Both the position numbers and the translations under genes were made by a program. Below, in pieces: positions 1 through 7,900 of a stretch of 64,000 nucleotides of DNA. The DNA comes from Sulfuritalea sp. Its GTDB lineage: Bacteria; Pseudomonadota; Gammaproteobacteria; Burkholderiales; Rhodocyclaceae. The notes beneath the pieces are model-generated. The model was not told the origin of the DNA, searched no databases, and worked only from the letters and a program-made list of their open reading frames with translations. The stretch is from positions 105,456 through 169,455 of the forward strand of contig JADJQA010000004.1 in NCBI GenBank assembly GCA_016712985.1. The letters are read 5' to 3'. Position 1 is the first letter of the stretch. Each line of letters starts with the position of its first letter.

Positions 1-906
1 CGAGATGGATCGCCTGAGGCGTTACGACCATCCCCTGAGCCTATTGATCATCGACATCGATTTTTCAAGAGGGTGAACGATCAATACGGCCATCCGGTCG
101 GCGATCAAGTGCTGGTGGACTTCGCGGCAATGGTTCAATCCAGCCTGCGCATAAGCGACACACTGACGCGATGGGGAGGCGAGGAATTTGTCGTGTTGTG
201 CCCAAACACGACGTTGTCCACCGCGGCGATGCTGGGCGAAAGGCTGCGAGAAAAGATCGCCAAGGCCGATTTCCCTTTGGTGAAGAGCATTGCGGTGAGC
301 ATCGGGGTGGCCGAATGCGGGTCCGGCGAAACCTGGGATGATTGGCTCAAACGAGCCGATGCTGCCCTTTACCGCGCAAAATCCGGCGGCCGCAACCAGG
401 TTCAGATTGCGCCGGAAACGCCGAAGCGGGTCGGCGCAGGCGAAAACGTTGCGGCCGGTTTCGTCCAACTGTCCTGGCGCTCGGCTTACGAATCCGGCAG
501 CACCGTGATTGATGATCAGCATCGAGGGTTGTTCGGTGCGGCCAACATGCTGCTAAATGCAATACTGTCCGGGCGTTCAAGCGACGAGGTAGCTACCCTG
601 ATTGACGTCCTGATTCGTGACGTTGTCCAGCATTTCCAGGAGGAGGAGGCGATCATCACGGCGGCCAGGTTTCCTGGCGCGACGGCACACGCCGCCATCC
701 ATCGCCAGCTTGTCGATCGCGCAGCGGTCCTGGTCGGTCGCTTCAATGCCGGGACGCTTGCCATCGGCGAGCTGTTCCAGTTCCTGGCCCATGATGTGGT
801 CGTCCGGCACATGCTTGGCGCGGATCGGGAGTTCTTTCCTTACCTGATAACCGCTGTGAAGGGGGGCGACAATGAGCACACCATTCCGCATCGGCCAGGG
901 CTATGA
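1..906 (+). CDS. GGDEF diguanylate cyclase with C-terminal bacteriohemerythrin domain (5' partial, frameshifted)
   Basis: The GGDEF domain makes cyclic di-GMP from GTP. The signature GGEEF lies in RWGGEEFVVLC, and YGHPVGD upstream is also typical. The C-terminal half is a bacteriohemerythrin-like domain with its iron-ligand pattern visible (DDQHRGLF, HFQEEE, HAAIH, HMLGAD), which suggests O2 or NO sensing through a di-iron site. The gene enters the window from the left. Bases 2-60 read EMDRLRRYDHPLSLLIIDID in one frame, and FKRVNDQYGH continues in the next. Adding one T to the five-T run at 61-65 restores IDIDFFKRVND, so one base is probably missing there. The 3' end overlaps ispF by 35 bases. 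Domain calls are firm; the sensing role is inference. Confidence 0.85.
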   Translation, partial: RDGSPEALRPSPEPIDHRHRFFKRVNDQYGHPVGDQVLVDFAAMVQSSLRISDTLTRWGGEEFVVLCPNTTLSTAAMLGERLREKIAKADFPLVKSIAVSIGVAECGSGETWDDWLKRADAALYRAKSGGRNQVQIAPETPKRVGAGENVAAGFVQLSWRSAYESGSTVIDDQHRGLFGAANMLLNAILSGRSSDEVATLIDVLIRDVVQHFQEEEAIITAARFPGATAHAAIHRQLVDRAAVLVGRFNAGTLAIGELFQFLAHDVVVRHMLGADREFFPYLITAVKGGDNEHTIPHRPGL

Positions 907-1360
907 CGTGCACGCCATGACACCGGGCCGCAAGCTGATCCTGGGCGGCGTCCATATTCCGCATCACCAGGGTCTGCTCGGACATTCGGATGCCGATGCG
1001 CTGCTGCATGCGATCACCGATGCGATTCTCGGCGGCGCCGGCCTGGGCGACATCGGCGGCATGTTTCCCGACACCGGTTCACAGTGGGAGGGGGCTGACA
1101 GCCGCAGCCTGCTGCGCGGGGCGATGGACGCGGTTGGCGCCGCCGGCTGGCGGGTCGGCAACGTCGATGCCACCATCATTGCCCAGGCGCCGCGTATCGC
1201 ACCGCATGTGGCGGCGATGCGTGCGAACCTGGCGGCCGATCTTGGCATTGCCGCCGATGCGGTGAATATCAAGGGCAAGACCAACGAACGCCTGGGTTTC
1301 GAGGGTCGTGGCGAAGGCATCGCGGCTCATGCCGTCGTGCTGCTGGTGCGGGCGGAATAG
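872..1360 (+). CDS. ispF: 2-C-methyl-D-erythritol 2,4-cyclodiphosphate synthase IspF
   Basis: This is the fifth step of the MEP isoprenoid pathway, converting CDP-ME 2-phosphate to MEcPP and CMP in the cytoplasm. The protein is 162 residues, the normal family length. Metal ligands are visible as D12 and H14 in GYDVH and H46 after GHSDADAL; the nucleotide-site motif KTNERLGF is also present. The ATG start gives the canonical N-terminus FRIGQGYDVH. It overlaps the preceding cyclase gene by 35 bases. ispD, its usual partner, is not in the window. Confidence 0.97.
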   Translation: MSTPFRIGQGYDVHAMTPGRKLILGGVHIPHHQGLLGHSDADALLHAITDAILGGAGLGDIGGMFPDTGSQWEGADSRSLLRGAMDAVGAAGWRVGNVDATIIAQAPRIAPHVAAMRANLAADLGIAADAVNIKGKTNERLGFEGRGEGIAAHAVVLLVRAE

Positions 1361-1366
1361 GGTGGC

Positions 1367-1927
1367 ATGAGCGAGGCCCGCTCGCGTCGGGTGTTCTTCG
1401 CGCTCTGGCCGGACGATGAAGCGATCGGGCATCTGTCGGTGCTTGCCCGCGGTCTGGCGGGCGGGGCTGGTGCCCGGCTGATGCGGCCGGCATCGCTGCA
1501 TCTGACGCTGGCCTTTGTCGGCCCGGTGACGCCGACACAGGCTGCGCAGCTCGCAAAGATCGCCGGCGGGGTGCGCGCCGTGAGTTTTGATCTGAGTCTC
1601 GATCGCCTGGGCTTCTGGCCTCGGCGTGGCATCTTGTGGGCGGGTTGCCGGCAAGCGCCGGCGTCGCTGCGCGGGCTCGCCGAAGCGCTGGCGCTGGACC
1701 TGCGCGCCGCCGGCTTCACCATCGACAATCGTCCCGGCTCCGCGCTGGTGCCGCACATTACCCTGGCGCGCCGCGTTCGCTGCGCATCGGTGCCGTTGCT
1801 GGGAACCCCGATTCGCTGGCGGGTGCGCGAGTTTGCCCTGGTCGAGAGCCACTTGACTCCTTCCGCGGCGAGCTACAAGACGCTGGCCAGCTTTCCGCTC
1901 GACGAAGCGGATGGCGTATGTGGATGA
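1367..1927 (+). CDS. thpR: RNA 2',3'-cyclic phosphodiesterase (2'-5' RNA ligase family)
   Basis: A 186-residue member of the 2H phosphoesterase family. Both HxTx catalytic motifs are present: HLTL in SLHLTLAFVG near residue 45 and HITL in PHITLARR near residue 128. The family hydrolyses 2',3'-cyclic phosphate RNA ends and can ligate tRNA halves in vitro. It starts six bases after ispF, so the two are probably co-transcribed. The true cellular substrate is not known from the sequence. Confidence 0.9.
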   Translation: MSEARSRRVFFALWPDDEAIGHLSVLARGLAGGAGARLMRPASLHLTLAFVGPVTPTQAAQLAKIAGGVRAVSFDLSLDRLGFWPRRGILWAGCRQAPASLRGLAEALALDLRAAGFTIDNRPGSALVPHITLARRVRCASVPLLGTPIRWRVREFALVESHLTPSAASYKTLASFPLDEADGVCG

Positions 1928-2002
1928 ATTAGAATGCCCTGACTGTAGTGGTTTCGGGGCGAGGCAAGCGCTGAAACCGAGCTGCGTCTCGTTTGGGAGC
2001 CC

Positions 2003-2491
2003 ATGCCCGTGGTCAACCTGTTTCGTCCCGGAAAGCCTTCTCCGCGCCTTGAGCGCCTGCGCAACCTCAGCCTTTTCGTCAATTTGACGCCGGCCGAGCT
2101 GCGCATCGTGGATGGCTTGCTGCATGAACGCGACTACCTCGAAGGCGAGGTGATCTTCGATGAAGGCGACGAGGGTCAGGCGATCTACATCGTCGCCTCC
2201 GGCGAGGTGCTGATTTGCCGTCCGCGGCAGGGCGATGCCCGTCGCCTGGCCCAGCTCGGCGCCGGAACCTTCTTTGGCGAACTGGCACTGCTGGATGATT
2301 CGCCGCGCTCGGCGCAGGCCAGGGCGGCATCCGCCTGCCAGCTTATCGTGTTTTTTCGCGATGATTTCGTCGGCTTGCTCGACACCCACGCGCGCATCGC
2401 CTCGAAGATTCTGCGCGAGCTGGCGCGCCATCTGGGCGCCCGCATGCGCGCCATGGCGCAGGCGGCTGGTGCCGACCAGCAGCTCCTGTAG
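2003..2491 (+). CDS. Stand-alone cyclic-nucleotide-binding domain protein
   Basis: 162 residues made almost entirely of one Crp-type cNMP-binding beta-barrel. The phosphate-binding cassette FGELALLDDSPRSA is well preserved near residues 93-106. There is no helix-turn-helix after the hinge helix; the C-terminus is a short amphipathic helix and a polar tail. It is therefore not a Crp/Fnr transcription factor but a ligand-sensing module that must act through another protein. It lies 9 bases before the permease at 2501, which suggests co-transcription. Which nucleotide it binds cannot be told. Confidence 0.8.
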   Translation: MPVVNLFRPGKPSPRLERLRNLSLFVNLTPAELRIVDGLLHERDYLEGEVIFDEGDEGQAIYIVASGEVLICRPRQGDARRLAQLGAGTFFGELALLDDSPRSAQARAASACQLIVFFRDDFVGLLDTHARIASKILRELARHLGARMRAMAQAAGADQQLL

Positions 2492-2500
2492 CCTTATCCC

Positions 2501-3643
2501 GTGAGTGCACCGATCAAGTTGGCCGGGGTACCGGGACGGGGCAACCGCGGCTCCGGTCCGGTTGTTTGGGCCGCGATCATCGCGGCGACTTGTCTGCTGC
2601 TGGTGCTGTTCCAGAAGGTATTGTGGTTCGTGGTGCCTTTTCTGCTCGCGCTGATCCTGTATTACTTCCTGTATCCGCCGGTCAAGGTGCTGATCTACCG
2701 CGGCATGAGCCGGGAGGCAGCCGCGAGCCTGGCTATTCTGCTGTTCCTTGGACTGGTAACGGCTGTCGGCATCTCGCTGACGCCATGGGTGGCTGGACAG
2801 CTTGCCGACGGGCAGGATGTCGTGAGTCGCTACATGCAGGGTGGTCTGCAGTTGCTCGACCGCTCACTGCGCAAACTGGAGGCGCATTGGACCACACTCG
2901 CCAATGCCCGCCTTGCCGATACGGTGGCGGCGCGGCTGGCACAGAGCGCGGGCGGCGTCGCCGATCATCTGGAGCCGATCCTCATCGGCATCATGGCCTG
3001 GACTCCGTCGCTGCTGCTGGCGCCGTTCCTGGCGTTTTTCTTTTTGCGCGATGGCCACCGCTTCCAGCGCTTCCTCGGCGCTGCGGTACCCAATGCGTTT
3101 TTCGAGAAGACGCTGTATCTGCTGCACAGGATCGATCGCACCTCGCGCGCCTATTTCCAGGGGCTGATCAACCTGACCGTGCTCGACACCGTGACGCTCG
3201 CCGCCGGCTTGTGGCTGCTCGGCCTTCCCGGCCCGCTGGCGCTGGGCCTGATTTGCGCCGTACTGGCCTGGGTGCCGTATGTGGGTTCGATCCTTGGCGG
3301 CCTGCTGGTGGTGCTGGTGGCCGCTACCGACTTTCCCGATGCGCCGCACATGGCCTACTGGGCGATTGCCTTGTTCGTCATGGTGCGCCTGCTGGACGAT
3401 TTCGTGTATATGCCGCTGACCATCGGCAAGAGCCTGGCACTGCATCCGCTGGTGACCGTGCTGATGATCTTCGTCGGCGGCGCCGTGGCCGGCGTGGCTG
3501 GCCTGATGCTGGTGCTGCCGGTGCTGGGAGTGGTAATGGTCATCGGCGAGACCATCGGCGTCATTGTCACCGACCCGCGCCTAAGGGCAAGACATCGCCA
3601 TGCGCAGGCCTTGCGCAGGAAATACGCCAGCAGCGATCTTTGA
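2501..3643 (+). CDS. AI-2E family (PerM-type) transporter
   Basis: A 380-residue polytopic inner-membrane protein with hydrophobic segments at about residues 20-65, 75-100, 155-180, 215-300 and 310-355, the usual arrangement of the PerM/AI-2E exporter family. The family motif around PFLAFFFLRDG and the glycine-rich GLPGPLALGL stretch are visible. It begins with GTG. Members have been linked to export of AI-2, ions or other solutes, so the substrate is uncertain. It converges on the EnvZ/OmpR genes, with 10 bases between its stop and the globin remnant. Confidence 0.85.
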   Translation: MSAPIKLAGVPGRGNRGSGPVVWAAIIAATCLLLVLFQKVLWFVVPFLLALILYYFLYPPVKVLIYRGMSREAAASLAILLFLGLVTAVGISLTPWVAGQLADGQDVVSRYMQGGLQLLDRSLRKLEAHWTTLANARLADTVAARLAQSAGGVADHLEPILIGIMAWTPSLLLAPFLAFFFLRDGHRFQRFLGAAVPNAFFEKTLYLLHRIDRTSRAYFQGLINLTVLDTVTLAAGLWLLGLPGPLALGLICAVLAWVPYVGSILGGLLVVLVAATDFPDAPHMAYWAIALFVMVRLLDDFVYMPLTIGKSLALHPLVTVLMIFVGGAVAGVAGLMLVLPVLGVVMVIGETIGVIVTDPRLRARHRHAQALRRKYASSDL

Positions 3644-3653
3644 TCCGAGTGCG

Positions 3654-3794
3654 TCAAGCCGGTGGTGGATCCTCGCGGTTGCGCATGTGATAGGCCTCGG
3701 GCAGCGTGTCCATCAGTTCGTAGCAACGCTTGACCAGGCGGCGCACGGCGGGCTTGCCGCCAATCCTGGAAAACGCAGTGCTGACTTCGCTCAC
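3654..3794 (-). pseudogene. N-terminal fragment of a group II truncated hemoglobin
   Basis: A 46-codon reading frame starts with GTG inside the envZ stop (GTGA overlap). Its product contains FSRIGGKPAVRRLVKRCYEL and then MDTLPEAYHMRN, which matches by eye the A-B helix start of trHbO-type globins (xYERIGGxxxVRxLVxxFYxLMDxLPEA). It then diverges and stops after REDPPPA, where a full globin would run about 80 residues further to the proximal histidine. No continuation is visible in the other frames before the perM stop. I read it as a truncated gene once translationally coupled to envZ. Family assignment rests on the short match only. Confidence 0.6.
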
Positions 3795-5146
3795 GATGCG
3801 GCGACCGGCGATGTCCTGGACGTTTTCAGCACCAGGCGGGCAATCAGCCCTCCACCTGGGCGTGCCAGCAGCTCCAGGCGGCCATTGTGGGAGCGGGCGA
3901 TGCGATCGACGATGGCCAGCCCCAGGCCGGCACCGGCGGCATTGGTGCGGGCGGCTTCGAGCCGGGCGAAGGGACGCTTCATGCGTTCGACATCCTGCGG
4001 CGGAATGCCGGGGCCGCTGTCGCGCACCTCGACGCTGAATTCCTCGGCGGCGGTGGCGCAGGCGAGTTCGACCGCGGGGTTGCTGCCGGCATAACGCAAG
4101 GCGTTGTCGATCAGGTTGCTGACGGCGCGGCGCAAGGATTGCGGCCGCACCGCGAGCGCGCTTGCAGGATTCGCTGAGGGCGTCGCGACGCTGGCATCCA
4201 GCCGTACCTCGAACCCGCGTCGCTGGTATTGCGTGGCGATTTCGCCCAGCAGTGCCGCTACATCGACCTCGCGCTGCGTTTCGCCGCCTTCCGAACGCGC
4301 GAAGTCGAGAAACTGGCCGATGGTCTTGTCCATTTCCTCGACGTCGGCCGTCATGCCCTCGCGCAGGCCGTCGTCGCCGGCCATTTCGATGCCCATGCGC
4401 AGGCGCGTCAGCGGCGTGCGCAGGTCGTGCGAAATGCCGGCGAGAATCAGGGCGCGATCCTGGTCGATCTGCGCCAGGTCGGCGCCCATCTGGTTGAAGG
4501 CGTGGGCGACGGTGGCCAGCTCCGTCGGGCCGCCCTCATCGAGGCGGGCCGGCGTCTCGCCGGCGCCGACTTTGCGCGCGGCATGCTCCAGGGCCTTGAG
4601 CGGGCGCGTAATGCGGAACACGATCAGCCAGGCGCCAATCAGCGACAGCAGCAGCGCCGCGACGCCCCAGCCCAGCCAGCCGAGCGGAAACACGCGGTCG
4701 ATGCGCTCGCGGGGCAGCGCCAGCCAGAAGTCGCCTTCGTCGCTGTCATCGATGCGAAAGCTGACGAACAAGGCTCGTTCGCCTTCCCGCTCCAGGCTCA
4801 GGCGGGTACCTGGTCCAAGTTGTTCCCTGACCAGTTCTTCGACTCGGCGCAGAAAGGCGCGGTCGGGCAACGGCTCGACGCTGTCCGTTGCGTCGGCCGG
4901 GTAAATGTGGATGCCTTCGCGGACGGACAAGTCGCGCAACAGCGCGTGGCGCGCCTGCGGACGGGCCGAGACGAGCGCGGCGCGCGTCAGGTTGGCGACG
5001 CTGACCAGGGTTTGCGCCAGTTGCCGGGCGCGCGGCTCGCGCTCGTAGGTGCTGAAGATGGCGAACCATGCGGCCACCGAGAGCATCATCAGCAAGGCGA
5101 CGAACAAGAACGTGCGCCACAGCAGCGAGCGCGGCAAAAGCCTCAT
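3791..5146 (-). CDS. envZ: EnvZ-type sensor histidine kinase
   Basis: About 451 residues: N-terminal transmembrane helix (LLWRTFLFVALLMMLSVAAW), a periplasmic domain, a second membrane segment near LGWGVAALLLSLIGAWLIVF, a HAMP linker, the H-box GISHDLRTPLTRLRM with the phospho-accepting His, the N-box LIDNALRYAG, and the G-boxes DSGPGIP and GAGLGLAIV. The H-box closely matches EnvZ/RisS kinases. The start at 5146 gives the usual short basic N-terminus; an in-frame ATG also exists at 5158. Because ompR is frameshifted, the reading frame runs through from ompR and makes a false 727-residue fusion. Confidence 0.9.
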   Translation of the reverse strand: MRLLPRSLLWRTFLFVALLMMLSVAAWFAIFSTYEREPRARQLAQTLVSVANLTRAALVSARPQARHALLRDLSVREGIHIYPADATDSVEPLPDRAFLRRVEELVREQLGPGTRLSLEREGERALFVSFRIDDSDEGDFWLALPRERIDRVFPLGWLGWGVAALLLSLIGAWLIVFRITRPLKALEHAARKVGAGETPARLDEGGPTELATVAHAFNQMGADLAQIDQDRALILAGISHDLRTPLTRLRMGIEMAGDDGLREGMTADVEEMDKTIGQFLDFARSEGGETQREVDVAALLGEIATQYQRRGFEVRLDASVATPSANPASALAVRPQSLRRAVSNLIDNALRYAGSNPAVELACATAAEEFSVEVRDSGPGIPPQDVERMKRPFARLEAARTNAAGAGLGLAIVDRIARSHNGRLELLARPGGGLIARLVLKTSRTSPVAAS

Positions 5147-5246
5147 TCCAGTTCGCATTGGAAGCGAGACGCGAAGACGAGCCGCAGACAGTGCTGAAGC
5201 ACGGCAAGGCGAAGTCGGCAAAGTATCGGTTTCAATGCGTCTGGAA

Positions 5247-5974
5247 TCATTCGTGCTTCTTGCCATCGGGGACGAATACATAGCCAAAGCCCAGACGGTC
5301 TGGATGTAGCGCGGCTTGGCGGGATCTTCCTCGACCAGCTTGCGCAACCGCGAAATCTGCACGTCGATGGCGCGATCGAAAACCTCGTATTCGCGGCCGC
5401 GCGCCAGTTCCATCAGCTTGTCGCGGCTCATCGGCTGGCGTGGATGCTCGAGCAACACGCGCAGCAGGCCGAACTCGCCCGACGTGAGCAGCGTGCACGC
5501 GCCATCGCGTTCCAGCTCACGCGTCGCCAGATTGACCAGCACCTTGCCGAAGCCCACGCTTTCTTCGGTGATCGCCGGGGCGCCCGGTGGCGGCGGCGCG
5601 GCACGCCGGCGCAGCACGGCATGGATGCGCGCGACCAACTCGCGTGGATTGAAGGGCTTGGGCAGGTAGTCGTCGGCGCCGATTTCAAGGCCGACGATGC
5701 GATCCACCTCGTCGCCCTTCGCCGTCAGCATGATGATGCTCACCGGGTTCGACGCGCCGCGCAGCCGGCGACAGATGGCCAGGCCATCTTCGCCCGGCAG
5801 CATCAAGTCGAGCACGATCAGGTCATACAGCTCGCGTTCCAGCGCGCGGTCCATGCCCGGCGCGTCGGGCACGGCCTTGACCGTGAAGCCCTGTTCGGAG
5901 AGATAGCGCTCGAGCAACTGGCGCAGGCGCAGGTCGTCATCGACGACCAGGATCTTGGTTTTGGTTTCGTTCAT
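5247..5974 (-). CDS. ompR: OmpR-type response regulator (frameshift near the C-terminus)
   Basis: Receiver domain with acidic pocket VVDDD and phosphorylatable D56 in VLDLMLPGEDG, followed by a winged-helix DNA-binding domain (LTSGEFGLLRVL, GREYEVFDRAIDVQISRLRK). The expected ending YIQTVWGFGYVFVPDG is split. Restoring one C in the CCC run at 5290-5292 (a G on the coding strand) gives WGFGYVFVPDGKKHE and a stop at 5247. Without it the frame reads WALAMYSS and continues into envZ. About 240 residues after correction, normal for the family. It phosphorelays with the EnvZ kinase downstream. Confidence 0.9.
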
Positions 5975-6043
5975 GGGCTTGGAGTCTATTTCAGAAATCG
6001 ACGCTGAATCCTAGCCGGATCGCCGGCGTCCGGCCAGCGGACT

Positions 6044-6060
6044 TTACAAACGATTACAAA
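6044..6060. promoter_or_regulatory. Direct repeat resembling an OmpR-family binding site
   Basis: Two copies of TTACAAA at 6044-6050 and 6054-6060 are spaced exactly 10 bases apart, about one helical turn. Tandem half-sites with this spacing are typical of OmpR/PhoB-family regulators. The site sits between ompR (minus strand, start 5974) and the small-protein genes at 6162 (plus strand), so it could serve either promoter. Recognition from pattern only. Confidence 0.4.
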
Positions 6061-6161
6061 GGCGACCGGCAGGCAACATTTGGCTTACAGCCCCTGCCGA
6101 GAATGCAAGCGTGCCTCGAACGGGGGCACGACAAACCGAAAACGAGGCAGTGGAGGCACTC

Positions 6162-6296
6162 ATGAAAGCGCTATTCTTCAGCATGGCCCTGGCAGCGGGA
6201 CTGGTCCTCTGGGGCGCGGAACCCCAGGCTGGCGTCGATACCTTGATGGCGGCCAGCCGTTTGGCGGGCGAGCAGGTTTACAATATCCTTCAATGA
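6162..6296 (+). CDS. Small membrane-anchored or exported protein
   Basis: A 44-residue product starting at ATG 6162 behind a GGAGG ribosome-binding site. The N-terminus MKALFFSMALAAGLVLWGAE is a signal peptide or a single membrane anchor. The rest is short and without a known motif. Its stop overlaps the start of the next gene as ATGA (6293-6296), which argues that both are translated. It lies downstream of the possible OmpR site. I do not recognise the family. Confidence 0.5.
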   Translation: MKALFFSMALAAGLVLWGAEPQAGVDTLMAASRLAGEQVYNILQ

Positions 6297-6625
6297 CCAC
6301 GAGAGGGGCAGGGGTGACGGCAAAGCGCAGTGCGAGATGGGCGGGTGTGGCGAGCGTTCTGTGGCTGCTGGTTGCAGATGCCTCGGCGCAGGTGCCGCAG
6401 CAGCCGCGACAGGGACGCGAGGCACATCGCGGTGGCCCGCAGCGAATGGTTTCCGCCGAACCGCGCCCCGAGTCACTGCTCCCTCGCGATGCGGAGCCCC
6501 CCGGCGGCGGCAACCGGCTGTCGCCCGAAGAGCGCCGCCAGTTGCGTCGGGACGTCCAGGAAGCCGGCCGCGAGCTCTATCCAGGCAGGATGTCGCAGGG
6601 TCGCCGGGAATCCGGTCGCCAGTAG
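6293..6625 (+). CDS. Predicted secreted or periplasmic basic protein of unknown function
   Basis: 110 residues from the ATG that overlaps the preceding stop. The N-terminal segment SARWAGVASVLWLLVADASA looks like a signal peptide with cleavage after ADASA. The mature part is rich in Arg, Gln and Pro and ends with the helix RLSPEERRQLRRDVQEAGRE, a pattern common in small periplasmic proteins of betaproteobacteria. An in-frame GTG about 20 bases further on is an alternative start. No function can be assigned. Confidence 0.55.
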   Translation: MTTRGAGVTAKRSARWAGVASVLWLLVADASAQVPQQPRQGREAHRGGPQRMVSAEPRPESLLPRDAEPPGGGNRLSPEERRQLRRDVQEAGRELYPGRMSQGRRESGRQ

Positions 6626-6664
6626 ATTGCAGTCCGCCGGCCTTTCCCGCAACGGAAGTTCGCC

Positions 6665-6835
6665 GTGCTTCAGCGAGAGATACCTGACGTACCTGTTCGC
6701 AGGTCAATTGTGGCGACGATTCCAGGCGCCGACGTCGACGGAAGCGAGTTTGGAGTCGAGATCAATCTGTCCAGGCTCAGGACATATGATGGAAACTGGA
6801 ATGGATGGGCACACGCCATGGTGAGGGGATCGTGA
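6665..6835 (+). CDS. Possible short protein upstream of pcm
   Basis: A 56-codon frame begins with GTG at 6665. The product includes VATIPGADVDGSEFGVEINL and ends NWNGWAHAMVRGS, which has ordinary protein-like composition. Its TGA at 6833-6835 is immediately followed by the pcm ATG at 6836, the arrangement expected for translational coupling. There is no recognisable domain and no clear ribosome-binding site, so it may instead be the end of a degraded gene. Confidence 0.35.
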   Translation: MLQREIPDVPVRRSIVATIPGADVDGSEFGVEINLSRLRTYDGNWNGWAHAMVRGS

Positions 6836-7504
6836 ATGTCAGCAACGACAGCGGACCAAGAGGCCATGCTGCGCGACATCATTGAGGAAGTCGCCGTCAC
6901 CCGCCACGAGATCGGCAAGGCGGCGCTCGACCAGCGGGTAATGGCGGCGATGGCCAAGGTGCCGCGCGAGCGCTTTGTCGGCACCTATGACCGTTATCGT
7001 GCATTCGTCAATGGGCCGTTGCCGATAGGCTACGGGCAGACGATTTCGCAGCCCTACATCGTCGCGCTGATGAGCGATCTGCTCCAGCCGCGGGCCGACA
7101 GCGTCGTCCTCGAGATCGGCACCGGTTCGGGCTACCAGGCGGCGGTGCTCGGCGAACTCGTGCAGCAGGTGTACAGCATCGAGATCATCAGTGCGCTGGC
7201 CAGCGCGGCCGCGGAGCGCCTGCAGGAGCTTGGCTATGACAACGTGACGGTGCGCCATGGTGACGGCTATCAGGGCTGGCCGGAACACGCGCCGTTTGAC
7301 GGCATCATCGTCACCGCGGCCGCGCCGCATATTCCGCCGCCGCTGGTCGAGCAGTTGAAGCCGGGAGCGCGGCTGGTGATTCCGGTCGGGGAACCGGGAG
7401 GCATACAGGAACTGATGCTCGTCGAGAAACGCGCCGATGGATCCGTCAGTCGCCGCGGCATCCTGATGGTGGCTTTCGTGCCGCTGACGCGAGCGCAGCG
7501 GTAG
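6836..7504 (+). CDS. pcm: Protein-L-isoaspartate O-methyltransferase
   Basis: 222 residues. It transfers a methyl group from SAM to L-isoaspartyl residues and starts repair of aged proteins in the cytoplasm. The family signatures are clear: GQTISQPYIVALM near residue 63, the SAM-binding LEIGTGSGYQAAVL near residue 86, and the later GARLVIPVG. Length and domain order are standard. The usual neighbours surE and rpoS are absent here. Confidence 0.95.
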   Translation: MSATTADQEAMLRDIIEEVAVTRHEIGKAALDQRVMAAMAKVPRERFVGTYDRYRAFVNGPLPIGYGQTISQPYIVALMSDLLQPRADSVVLEIGTGSGYQAAVLGELVQQVYSIEIISALASAAAERLQELGYDNVTVRHGDGYQGWPEHAPFDGIIVTAAAPHIPPPLVEQLKPGARLVIPVGEPGGIQELMLVEKRADGSVSRRGILMVAFVPLTRAQR

Positions 7505-7596
7505 CATCGCGGCAAACGCCAAGCTTGCCCAAACGGCATCGACGATTTACCTGGATTGATCGGCCGGCTTGCGGCCGTGATCGCTTTGTCGGCGGC

Positions 7597-7752
7597 TCAG
7601 GGCTCAAGAGCGTGGCCGATCAATTCCGCCGAGGCGCCGGTTAGCAGAAGGCCCAAGCCGGCCCAGGTCTCCATTGTCAGAAACATCAGGGCGGCGCCGA
7701 GCACAATCAGCAGCAGGGCCACGGCCCGCCTGACTACGATTCCTGTCGGCAT
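7597..7752 (-). CDS. Small hydrophobic membrane protein
   Basis: A 51-residue frame from ATG 7752. After a short basic N-terminus (MPTGIVVRR) comes AVALLLIVLGAALMFLTMET and a second hydrophobic stretch WAGLGLLLTGASAELIG, giving two close membrane helices. This resembles short conserved membrane proteins of betaproteobacteria, but I cannot name a family. It overlaps the 3' end of the preceding small frame by 19 bases in another frame. Confidence 0.45.
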   Translation of the reverse strand: MPTGIVVRRAVALLLIVLGAALMFLTMETWAGLGLLLTGASAELIGHALEP

Positions 7753-7874
7753 GGCGAGGATCGGGCGTGGGCCTGCATGGGTACGGCGATGCGCCTCGGG
7801 CCGAAGGGCTCGTCGAGAACGCGCCAGTATCTGGCTGCTGGGTGACGCTGGTCGTTGCCGATGACTTGATTCAT
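7734..7874 (-). CDS. Short hypothetical protein downstream of the zinc-ribbon gene
   Basis: A 46-codon frame from ATG 7874 encoding a polar product (MNQVIGNDQRHPAARYWRVL at the start). It begins 27 bases after the stop of the zinc-ribbon gene on the same strand and overlaps the next small membrane protein. It could also be the 5' part of that membrane-protein gene separated by a frameshift, since this window has many. No domain is recognisable. Confidence 0.3.
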   Translation of the reverse strand: MNQVIGNDQRHPAARYWRVLDEPFGPRRIAVPMQAHARSSPCRQES

Positions 7875-7900
7875 GATGGCTCGTGTCCTTCCCGATTCAG

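Noticed and set aside
1079..2431. Long minus-strand frame opposite ispF, thpR and the cyclic-nucleotide-binding gene
   Set aside because: The plus-strand genes have clear conserved motifs. The antisense frame is an effect of high GC content and shows no domain.
3791..5974. A single 727-residue OmpR-EnvZ fusion protein
   Set aside because: One base restored at 5290-5292 gives a normal OmpR C-terminus (GFGYVFVPDGKKHE) and stop, and EnvZ has its own start at 5146. The fusion is a frameshift artefact.
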